From contig RZYP01000041.1 of assembly GCA_009930275.1 (NCBI GenBank), positions 1-14,144 of the forward strand: a stretch of DNA of 14,144 nucleotides. Reading direction: 5' to 3'. The position numbers were made by a program, and so were the translations under genes. Source of the stretch: Negativicutes bacterium (GTDB lineage Bacteria > Bacillota_C > Negativicutes > Acidaminococcales > Acidaminococcaceae). This document shows, piece by piece, positions 1 to 6,221 of this stretch. The notes under the pieces were generated by a model that made no database searches, was not told where the DNA came from, and saw only the letters and a list, made by a program, of their open reading frames with translations. Every line of letters begins with the position of its first letter. Within the stretch, counting starts at the first letter, position 1.

Positions 1-120
1 CGGCGTCTTAAAGACGTCTGCTTTGCTATACCCTTTATGAACCATCCGGTTTTTCCATTCATCCTCATTTGGAACTTGACTTTTAATAGTTAGTCTTTAC
101 ATAATTTTGGCGAGCAAATT
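1..120 (-). other. Left edge: possible start of a riboswitch-controlled gene
   Basis: This stretch lies downstream of the terminator of the second cobalamin riboswitch on the minus strand. A frame opens with ATG at 68-66 and stays open to the window edge (22 codons, beginning MRMNGKTGW), but no good ribosome binding site precedes it and I recognise no family. It may be the start of the B12-regulated gene, or the true start may lie outside the window. I see nothing else here. Confidence 0.25.
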
Positions 121-157
121 AAAAAATCCACCCACCTTTATGAGGCAACGTGGGTGG
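121..157 (-). terminator. Attenuator terminator of the second cobalamin riboswitch
   Basis: A perfect 8-bp stem (ccacccac at 128-135 with gtgggtgg at 150-157, 14-base loop) is followed on the minus strand by a run of T (complement of 121-127). It lies about 95 bases downstream of the aptamer and before any plausible gene start. That is the arrangement of a transcription-terminating riboswitch expression platform rather than an ordinary gene-end terminator. Confidence 0.8.
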
Positions 158-250
158 AAAATACAAACTAAACAAGCGTAACATAACGATACGCAGTACA
201 AACGAAAAAATAATCTCTTCTCCATCACACGTGGATCAACAGTGATTGTT

Positions 251-398
251 AAACGGGCAGTTCTCCTGACTCAGCCTCATTGCTATCCTACCTTCCCGAA
301 GATTACTTCAGTGGTCATTTTAGGACGCGCTCCGCATTACAGTGGCGGGACCGTAGCAGATTTTCACTGCTTTCTCTATTAAGTACTAACACCCGTTT
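251..398 (-). promoter_or_regulatory. Cobalamin riboswitch 2 (aptamer)
   Basis: The minus strand carries the cobalamin-aptamer landmarks in order: TTAATAG and GTGAAAATC near the 5' side, GGTCCCGCCACTGT in the core, GGGAAGG, and GAGTCAGGAGAACTGCC at the 3' side. The closing P1 helix is a perfect AAACGGG/CCCGTTT pair (392-398 with 251-257). The aptamer begins about 48 bases after the stop codon of the TonB receptor and precedes an intrinsic terminator, so it should control a gene to the left of the window, probably another cobalamin uptake or use gene. The ligand follows from the family; the target gene cannot be seen. Confidence 0.9.
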
Positions 399-403
399 CA
401 CCG

Positions 404-434
404 ATATTAAGTTTTCAATAACAAAATTTGCCAA
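404..434 (-). promoter_or_regulatory. Candidate promoter of riboswitch 2 transcript
   Basis: On the minus strand TTGGCA (429-434) precedes TAATAT (404-409) with a 19-base spacer, or TTAATA with 18. The predicted start, near 397, coincides with the 5' arm of aptamer helix P1 (392-398), which supports the call. The spacer is longer than ideal. If the promoter is false, the second riboswitch would be read only from the receptor transcript. Confidence 0.4.
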
Positions 435-445
435 AAAAAGCCTGA

Positions 446-2362
446 TTAGAAATTCAATTTATAACTAAGCAAGAAATTTGCCGGTGTCGAATAGTAGTAT
501 GTTCCTGTATGACCAATGTTATCATCACGATCCAAAAGGTTATCGACAGAAAGATTCAGCTCTTGCCTTTCATCCATCTTGTAATTCAGAGAAAGAGTTG
601 TCAGCAGATAAGGCTTGCTTTCTTCGTTGCTGGTACTGGAAAGCATATAGCGGTCAGCAAGATAAGTTGCCGTCAGGCTGGCACGCCATTTATCCTTGGT
701 ATATGCTACGCTGCCATTAAGCTGCAGACGACCATATTTGCGCAGCCATTCATCCGAAGCCGCAGTACCGTATTTAGTATCGTACTGTTTGACCAATGGA
801 TTTTGATAAGTAACGCCGTATTGGTAATTCCAGTTATTGCCGTCGGCAATAGCGCAAGAGAGCTCAACACCTGTATTTTTAAAATCTTCATTATCATAAT
901 AATAGGTTGAACTAGTTTTGTTATAACGAGAAGTAATATTATCTTCAATGTCGTAGTGAAACAGAGCCGCCTTCCACTGGTGATCACCGTTGTTCTTCTT
1001 CCAACCGGCCTCATAATGAATACCTGTTTCCGGCCTTACATTGGGATTGCCTTCGTATTTGCCGTCATCACGCGCATAAATTTGTTTAAAGGTCGGCATT
1101 TTGAAGGATTGCGTTACACTTGCATAAAGACGTTCATCCTTATTCAACTTATGCACAAATTGACCGGCCCCACTGAGGTTATCATAGTTCTTGCCGCCAG
1201 TAGTACTGCCTGTCCAAGTTTCCCTGGCACCGACGATGAAAGTGTTTTTATCATCAATTTGTTTTTCATATTGGCCATAAATCGCATAATTATTGCGGTC
1301 ATATTTAGTGGATAAAGAGTCATAATCATTTGGCAAATAATATTCATGCTGATAAGAACCACCAAGCAAAACTTTGCCATTGACCACATCCCAGATTTTT
1401 TGAACATCCAGACCATAGGTTCTATTTTTTTCCAGGTTATACGCAAATGTTGATTTCACCACATCGTAATTAGTGTAATTAATCTGTCCGGCGTTATAAT
1501 AAGCAGTACCTTTGACATGATCGTCGCCGTACTGCAACTGCAGATAATCCTTCTTGGTTTCATATTTTCTATCATTGAGTGCCTTATCAGTGGTCGCTGT
1601 GAATTGTCTGTATTGCGTAGCTGAATTAGCCTCATTATGCGTATAAAGCAAATTCAATTTGTCATTAAACCTGTAATTAGTTGAAAAATTGTTCTTTTCA
1701 GAGCCTTTAGTATCGTTATATTTGCTGCCATCATAAAGAGATGTCATATCGACATTTCCCCATTTGTCATAGCTATAGCCAAAGCCAAGTTTGCCTTCCT
1801 GCAGGCTTATTTCCTGTTTCTGCTGACCAAAATTGCCGTAGCCGGTCTTCATGTAATTTTGACGTTCTTTTTTGGTAATTATGTTAATAATACCGCCGGT
1901 TGCCTCACTGCCATAGAGGACCGAACCTCCTGATTTGATAACTTCTATGCGTTCCACATCAGTCACAGGTATGTCATTCAAATTATAACGATTGTTCAGG
2001 TTTAACGGCACACCGTTAACTAACACCAAAGTTCCGCTTGTTACACCACGTATAACTATTTCGGAATTGCTGGCAGGATTAATGGCATTGCCGCCAGGGC
2101 TGGACGCAAATACAGTTACTCCTGTGACTGCCGCCAGTGCTTCCTGCAGATTTGCGGTTTCGGCGTTCTGCAATTGTTCTTGGGTAATTACCTCAGTAGA
2201 AGCAGGTACATCCAGAATGTTTTTTTCGTAACGCTGGGCGGTTACAACCATTTGCTCCAGCGTAAAAGAAGGTGATTCGCTCTCAGCCGCGAAACCTGTG
2301 GCCAATTCAGCGAATACAATTCCATTCGCAATAATACCTAAAACTATTTTTCTCAATCTCAT
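446..2362 (-). CDS. btuB: TonB-dependent outer-membrane receptor, BtuB-like (cobalamin uptake)
   Basis: 638-residue outer-membrane receptor, probably importing cobalamin or a related corrinoid with energy from TonB-ExbB-ExbD. It has a signal peptide (about residues 1-26, ending ATGFAA), a TonB-box-like segment (EQMVVTA), a plug domain with the hallmark VERIEVIKSGGSVLYGSEA and GGIINIITK, and a long barrel rich in aromatic strands ending in a terminal Phe (SYKLNF), the outer-membrane insertion signature. The ATG at 2362 was chosen because AGGATGG lies 11 bases upstream and the signal peptide follows directly. An upstream in-frame ATG at 2419 sits almost against the attenuator and has no binding site. 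A cobalamin riboswitch and attenuator precede the gene, and this is the main basis for assigning the substrate. The fold is certain; the exact corrinoid or another B12-linked substrate (for example cobinamide) is not. The presence of such a receptor implies a diderm cell. Confidence 0.9.
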   Translation of the reverse strand: MRLRKIVLGIIANGIVFAELATGFAAESESPSFTLEQMVVTAQRYEKNILDVPASTEVITQEQLQNAETANLQEALAAVTGVTVFASSPGGNAINPASNSEIVIRGVTSGTLVLVNGVPLNLNNRYNLNDIPVTDVERIEVIKSGGSVLYGSEATGGIINIITKKERQNYMKTGYGNFGQQKQEISLQEGKLGFGYSYDKWGNVDMTSLYDGSKYNDTKGSEKNNFSTNYRFNDKLNLLYTHNEANSATQYRQFTATTDKALNDRKYETKKDYLQLQYGDDHVKGTAYYNAGQINYTNYDVVKSTFAYNLEKNRTYGLDVQKIWDVVNGKVLLGGSYQHEYYLPNDYDSLSTKYDRNNYAIYGQYEKQIDDKNTFIVGARETWTGSTTGGKNYDNLSGAGQFVHKLNKDERLYASVTQSFKMPTFKQIYARDDGKYEGNPNVRPETGIHYEAGWKKNNGDHQWKAALFHYDIEDNITSRYNKTSSTYYYDNEDFKNTGVELSCAIADGNNWNYQYGVTYQNPLVKQYDTKYGTAASDEWLRKYGRLQLNGSVAYTKDKWRASLTATYLADRYMLSSTSNEESKPYLLTTLSLNYKMDERQELNLSVDNLLDRDDNIGHTGTYYYSTPANFLLSYKLNF

Positions 2363-2422
2363 TATTAATAATCCCATCCTATCAAAAAAGGTTTTAAACA
2401 TGTGCGGTCTTTTTGGCAAAAC

Positions 2423-2453
2423 AAAAAAACCTTCCCTGCATCAAGGAAGGTTT
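2423..2453 (-). terminator. Attenuator terminator of cobalamin riboswitch 1
   Basis: A perfect 9-bp stem (2427-2435 with 2445-2453, 9-base loop) is followed on the minus strand by a run of T continuing to 2423. It lies 70 bases after the aptamer and about 60 bases before the receptor start, so it acts as the expression platform. Its CCTTCC arm could also pair with the conserved GGGAAGG of the aptamer (2565-2571), a possible antiterminator. That alternative pairing is inference. Confidence 0.88.
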
Positions 2454-2521
2454 ACAACAGAATAAAGAGACACTTATGCCTCTAAATACTTTCCCATCGC
2501 TCGCAGGTCAAGCAAAATACA

Positions 2522-2675
2522 CCACTCAGGCAGTTCTTCTGGCTTAGGATCATTGCTTGCTTCGCCTTCCCAAGTTATGACTCAGTGGCTCAGTGAAGTT
2601 CGCTCCTCTTTACAGCGGCGGGACCGCATCGGCTTTGAACCGATTTGTCTATTAAGCATTTATTGCACCTGATGG
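2522..2675 (-). promoter_or_regulatory. Cobalamin riboswitch 1 (aptamer) upstream of the TonB receptor
   Basis: The minus strand shows GGTGCAA, TTAATAG, GCGGTCCCGCCGCTGT, GGGAAGGCG and AGCCAGAAGAACTGCC in cobalamin-aptamer order. The P1 helix forms between 2668-2675 and 2522-2530, with one bulged base. A consensus promoter lies about 20 bases upstream and an intrinsic terminator 70 bases downstream, so cobalamin binding should stop transcription before the receptor gene. The ligand and mode are inferred from the family. Confidence 0.93.
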
Positions 2676-2700
2676 CTTTAAATATTAAGTTTACTTGCTA

Positions 2701-2729
2701 ATATTACCACCGCAGCAAATAAGTGTCAA
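2701..2729 (-). promoter_or_regulatory. Promoter of riboswitch 1 / TonB receptor
   Basis: TTGACA (2724-2729) and TAATAT (2701-2706) are separated by exactly 17 bases on the minus strand, a near-consensus housekeeping sigma promoter. The predicted start near 2694 gives a leader of about 330 bases that holds the aptamer and attenuator. Confidence 0.85.
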
Positions 2730-2753
2730 CGCCTATCTTGCACCTGATAAGTC

Positions 2754-2786
2754 AAGAAAGCCCTGCTTTTATTCAAAAGCAGGGCT
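2754..2786 (-). terminator. Terminator after the adhesin-E-like gene
   Basis: A perfect 12-bp hairpin (2759-2770 with 2775-2786, loop attc) is followed on the minus strand by TTCTTG, a short, imperfect T tract. It lies 26 bases after the stop codon of the secreted 133-residue protein and separates that operon from the receptor promoter. Confidence 0.8.
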
Positions 2787-2812
2787 CAAAACAACGCATA
2801 TTAACTATCATC

Positions 2813-3214
2813 TCAATATTTTTCATACCTTTGGGCCAGATTTATCATACCATCAAAGAAGTCACCTTTGTTGACAGTCCACCACTTGCTGGGTGTTAAT
2901 TCGTAATAATACTCTTTATTGTTAGCATCATAGTCATGGAATTCCAGTTCTCTCATCGTTCTTGGACTGGTCAGTTTTACTTCATATTTTATCGTCGATC
3001 TGTCCCCGGCAAAATATATGTCATAATCTTTATCGTACATAATTAGCTCCCAGAAATACAATGTATTGCCGCTTCTGTATACCGTATCCGCATCAATATA
3101 GCTTCTGGTTTCGTTATTGCCACTGTAATACACCCAATTAGTAGCCAAAGCGGTATTCGTAAACATCAACAACAAAAGCATAACCGTTAATATGATTCTT
3201 TTTTGTCTCATCAT
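2813..3214 (-). CDS. Small secreted protein, surface-adhesin-E-like
   Basis: 133 residues with an N-terminal signal peptide (positive MRQKR, hydrophobic core, probable cleavage after ALA near residue 24). The mature part begins with a Trp and carries a pattern typical of the surface-adhesin-E-like family: NWVYYSGN, a YIDADTVYRSGN strand-turn, FWELIMYD, then a basic YEVKLT segment. This fold is recognised by general pattern only and the role of such proteins is poorly known. Its stop is followed by a strong terminator, and its start lies 21 bases after the WG-repeat gene, so the two are probably cotranscribed and secreted together. AAGGTGG precedes two adjacent ATG codons, and either could be used. 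It has no Cys for lipid attachment or disulphides. It may be periplasmic or surface-bound. Confidence 0.75.
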   Translation of the reverse strand: MMRQKRIILTVMLLLLMFTNTALATNWVYYSGNNETRSYIDADTVYRSGNTLYFWELIMYDKDYDIYFAGDRSTIKYEVKLTSPRTMRELEFHDYDANNKEYYYELTPSKWWTVNKGDFFDGMINLAQRYEKY

Positions 3215-3235
3215 CTATACCACCTTTCCCGCCTG

Positions 3236-4699
3236 TTATTCTTTCAGGCTCCATGGTTCCACAAAGCCGTCCGTTCTTATATAACCCCAACGACCTTTGC
3301 GCGCAACGCCCGCGAGTCCATTACTCCATGAAAAGCCTTGTGCCTCATCATATTGTAGAGCGATTATCTCTTGCCCGCAAGGATCAATGTAACCCCATTT
3401 ACCATTTCGTTTGACCGCCATGCGATCGCTGCCCCAACTTAAGCCTATTTCCTCGTATTTCGGCATAACTACCTCTCTGCCATCTTTGCCGATAAAGCCC
3501 CACTTGCCATCTTCCTTTACCGCGGCCAGTCCTTCCATAAATCCCCAAATAGAAAGGTTCTCATATTTCAGGGGCGTAATTTCTCTGCCTGTTGCGTCAA
3601 GATAACCCCACTTGCCTCCTGCCATCACCGGTATCAGATCCCCACGCAGATAATTTATCTTCTCATACTTTGGTGGAACTATTACTTGTCCAATTGTATT
3701 TACGTACCCCCATTTCCCATTCTGTTTCACAGGAATAAGATCATAGGCATGAGAACCAATCTCTTCATAAATTGCTGCAATAACAATGTTACCTTTTTCG
3801 TCAATCAGCCCATATTTTCCATCCACAGATACAAGTGCCTTTCCTTCATAGAAGTTGTCTGCTGATTCATACTTGGCGTCTATAATCGTTTTTCCAGATT
3901 TATCGATGTATTTCCATTTGTTAAATAATTTAACCGGCGCGAGCTCACCCAAAAAAACACCAACACCCTTATAGATGGGCTCGATCACTTCCCGCCCGGT
4001 TTTATCCAGAAAGCCCCATCTGCCGTCTCGAGATACTGCCACCAGACCATCAACGAACAACCACTGGGAAACGGCATCGTATTTAGGTAAAATAACTTCC
4101 TTCCCTTCCTTGTCAATAAATCCCCAATTGCCATCACGCTTTACGGCAGTCAGGCCTTCTTTAAAGCCCCAGGGATAAATCTCATCATAGATAAAACCGC
4201 CAATTTCCTGACCGGTTTTATCAATGAAACCCCACTTACCGTTTTTCTTCGCTTGGGTAAAATCTCCCCTAAAAAACTGGACATCATCATAAACCAAAGA
4301 AACTACTTCTTTTCCTTTTTCATCAACAAAACCCCATTTGTCATCCACCATAACTTTGCCAAGCTTTTCTCCAAAAAAGTCCGTAGTCAAATCATATATC
4401 GGCGCAACAATTTCTTTACCGTCGGCATTGATATAACCCATCTTGCCATCACGCTTTATCGTTGCCACATCATCAAAAAATCCGTAGTCCCCGACCTCCT
4501 CATAGACAGGCGCAACGACCTCCCGGCCGTTTTTGTCGATAAAGCCCCACTTGCCATCTATTTTAACTTTGGTCAGGCCATCACTATTGTAGTAACCAAC
4601 TTCATCATATTTGAATTTGGCTTCTTTCGCATCAGCGTTTAAATTCAAAATAAGAAGCGTCATTCCGATAAATACAGCAGCTATCCTTGATATCTTCAT
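3236..4699 (-). CDS. Secreted WG-repeat protein
   Basis: 487 residues: signal peptide (about 1-24, ending NADA) followed almost entirely by tandem WG repeats of about 34-36 residues. Thirteen copies of the motif G-K-W-G-[FY]-[IV]-D-x-x-G-[KR]-E-[VI]-[VI]-x-P-x-Y can be counted. The second, seventh and eighth are degenerate at the W or G (KMGY, KWKY, KYGL). The segment just after the signal peptide resembles the second half of a repeat, and the last copy is cut after its first half, as if the ends complete each other. WG repeats are beta-rich and thought to form propeller- or solenoid-like binding surfaces, but no reaction is known for the family. GGGGGGTG lies 5 bases before the chosen ATG. 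It heads a two-gene operon with the adhesin-E-like protein. The function is unknown; a periplasmic or surface binding role is inferred. Confidence 0.88.
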   Translation of the reverse strand: MKISRIAAVFIGMTLLILNLNADAKEAKFKYDEVGYYNSDGLTKVKIDGKWGFIDKNGREVVAPVYEEVGDYGFFDDVATIKRDGKMGYINADGKEIVAPIYDLTTDFFGEKLGKVMVDDKWGFVDEKGKEVVSLVYDDVQFFRGDFTQAKKNGKWGFIDKTGQEIGGFIYDEIYPWGFKEGLTAVKRDGNWGFIDKEGKEVILPKYDAVSQWLFVDGLVAVSRDGRWGFLDKTGREVIEPIYKGVGVFLGELAPVKLFNKWKYIDKSGKTIIDAKYESADNFYEGKALVSVDGKYGLIDEKGNIVIAAIYEEIGSHAYDLIPVKQNGKWGYVNTIGQVIVPPKYEKINYLRGDLIPVMAGGKWGYLDATGREITPLKYENLSIWGFMEGLAAVKEDGKWGFIGKDGREVVMPKYEEIGLSWGSDRMAVKRNGKWGYIDPCGQEIIALQYDEAQGFSWSNGLAGVARKGRWGYIRTDGFVEPWSLKE

Positions 4700-4762
4700 A
4701 TCTGCACCCCCCTATTTTGGGATCTCGTGATTATTGCCTGATCTATGATATATCCTATTTAA

Positions 4763-4791
4763 ATTGTAATATGAGTAATTAATAATAGCAA
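4763..4791 (-). promoter_or_regulatory. Candidate promoter of the WG-repeat operon
   Basis: TTGCTA (4786-4791) and TACAAT (4763-4768) are spaced by 17 bases on the minus strand, giving a leader of about 55 bases before the WG-repeat start. The surrounding DNA is very A/T-rich, so a chance match is possible. Confidence 0.5.
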
Positions 4792-4828
4792 TTAGTTTAT
4801 CTGAAAATTACAATAATTTATCTTGGAA

Positions 4829-4855
4829 ACGTGCCCCTTTGAGGGTACCGCACGT
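4829..4855 (-). terminator. Possible terminator after aspA
   Basis: Hairpin with a 6-bp outer stem (acgtgc 4829-4834 with gcacgt 4850-4855) and an inner 3-bp CCC/GGG stem around a 5-base loop, with a 4-base bulge. On the minus strand only TTT follows, so it is a weak intrinsic terminator. It is the only stable structure in the 205 bases between aspA and the WG-repeat gene. Confidence 0.4.
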
Positions 4856-4904
4856 CTCGCACTTCATTATGTAGTTTCATTTTATTGCCAAACCCTTGCG
4901 AAAT

Positions 4905-6218
4905 CTAAACTTTCAAAAGTTTTTTTGCTATATCGGTGTTCCCGGCGGATTCTTCGATAATCGCGCTTACCTTGTCATAACCAAGAGCGGGAGCGAAAGC
5001 AGTGGCAAAAGCATACGATAAATCTAAAAGCTCACGGCATCTTTCAATATTAGGCTGCAAACTGCTAATACATTTTGTGCGGAACAATTCTGTCGCCGCC
5101 GTTAGAAGTTCAAGGTTCTCAATTAAAGAGTCTGCAATCAGCGGCATAAAGGCATTGAGTTCAAACTCGCCATGGGCCGCTGCCATAGTTATTGCCGTAT
5201 CGTTGGCTATGACTTTCATGGCTGTCTGCATCACCATTTCCGGTATAACGGGGTTGACTTTGCCTGGCATGATGGTGCTGCCAATTTGTAAAGGCTCAAG
5301 CGAAATTTCACCCAAGCCACCTTTCGGTCCGGAATTCATCAAGCGCAGGTCATTGGCAATTTTAAGCAGATTGACCGCGAGGGCCTTTAATAACCCGGAA
5401 ACCTCGACAAAAACGTCATTATTTTGCGTTATGTCCATTGGATACTCCGCGGCAGCCAAACCTATACCTGTTAAATCCCGCAACTCTTCGATTACTTTAT
5501 ACCGATACTTCCTCTCGGCATTGTCTCCGCTGCCGACGGCAGTTCCTCCGATATTAACCTGCCGCAATCTTTCCTCAACCTTGTAGAGGCGCCAGCGGTC
5601 GCGAGCAATTGCTTGGGCATAAGCGCCAAACTCCTGTCCCAAAGTTATAGGAACAGCGTCCATCATTTCTGTCCGGCCGAGTTTTTTGATTTCGTCAAAA
5701 GCATTTTCTTTGAGCTGCAATTCCTGCTGCAGCTGCGCGCAGTTTTCGCTAAGCACGCGCAACATCTGGATTGCTGCTATTCTGAGGGCCGTAGGATAAA
5801 CATCATTGGTCGACTGGCCGCGATTAACATCGTCAAGCGGATGGATGACATCGTACCTGTCGCAGGGATACTTAAGCTCTTTTAGCGCCAGATTGGCTAT
5901 CACTTCATTAACATTCATATTGGTCGAAGTACCTGCGCCTCCCTGCAAGGCATCAGTAATAAAGGCTTCGTCCGCTGCTCCGGCAAGGATGTAATCGCAA
6001 GCTCTGACGATTGCAGGATATACTTCTTTTTTACCCGTGCCAAGTTTAATATAGGTAAGCGCAGCCGCCTTTTTCACCAAAACAATCGCTCTTATCAGAC
6101 TTATTTCCGTTTTTTTGTATTTCAAATCAAAGTTTTTGGCAGCACGGGCAGTCTGAATGCCATATAGAGCTTCTGGCTCCAATTGAACTTCCCCTAGCTT
6201 ATCTTTTTCGATGCGCAT
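4905..6218 (-). CDS. aspA: Aspartate ammonia-lyase family enzyme linked to HydF
   Basis: 437 residues of the aspartase/fumarase superfamily, predicted to deaminate L-aspartate to fumarate and ammonia in the cytoplasm. The N-terminus (RIEKDKLGEV, ALYGIQTARAAKNF) is aspartase-type. Other superfamily blocks are GGAGTSTNMNVNE (93-105), GQSTNDVYPTA (134-144), GRTEMMDAVP (181-190), GGTAVG (224-229) and the signature loop GSTIMPGKVNP (313-323). Two active-site positions differ from Bacillus aspartase: Glu184 where that enzyme has His188, and Thr315 for the second Ser of GSS. The first Ser (314, the catalytic base by homology) is kept. The protein is about 30 residues shorter than usual aspartases and lacks their C-terminal end. 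Its ATG follows the hydF stop by 3 bases, with GAGGA inside the hydF end, so translation is probably coupled. This context suggests a role in H-cluster maturation rather than general catabolism. Confidence 0.82.
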   Translation of the reverse strand: MRIEKDKLGEVQLEPEALYGIQTARAAKNFDLKYKKTEISLIRAIVLVKKAAALTYIKLGTGKKEVYPAIVRACDYILAGAADEAFITDALQGGAGTSTNMNVNEVIANLALKELKYPCDRYDVIHPLDDVNRGQSTNDVYPTALRIAAIQMLRVLSENCAQLQQELQLKENAFDEIKKLGRTEMMDAVPITLGQEFGAYAQAIARDRWRLYKVEERLRQVNIGGTAVGSGDNAERKYRYKVIEELRDLTGIGLAAAEYPMDITQNNDVFVEVSGLLKALAVNLLKIANDLRLMNSGPKGGLGEISLEPLQIGSTIMPGKVNPVIPEMVMQTAMKVIANDTAITMAAAHGEFELNAFMPLIADSLIENLELLTAATELFRTKCISSLQPNIERCRELLDLSYAFATAFAPALGYDKVSAIIEESAGNTDIAKKLLKV

Positions 6219-6221
6219 TTT

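Noticed and set aside
280..468. Open frame of 62 residues on the plus strand
   Set aside because: It runs antisense through the second cobalamin riboswitch and the end of the receptor gene, has no ribosome binding site and shows no family pattern.
478..2231. Several plus- and minus-strand frames of 79-133 residues inside the TonB receptor gene
   Set aside because: They are out-of-frame shadows of a clear receptor gene, and none has a binding site or recognisable domain.
2363..2419. Longer N-terminus of the TonB receptor starting at 2419
   Set aside because: The extra 19 residues precede a normal signal peptide, begin almost on the attenuator hairpin and lack a binding site, whereas the ATG at 2362 has one.
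3411..4642. Plus-strand frames of 64-129 residues inside the WG-repeat gene
   Set aside because: They are antisense shadows whose periodicity simply mirrors the WG repeats.
4829..4904. Nonsense-truncated C-terminus of aspA
   Set aside because: The frame past the stop is open for 28 codons but shows no resemblance to the expected aspartase tail, so the short end is probably natural.
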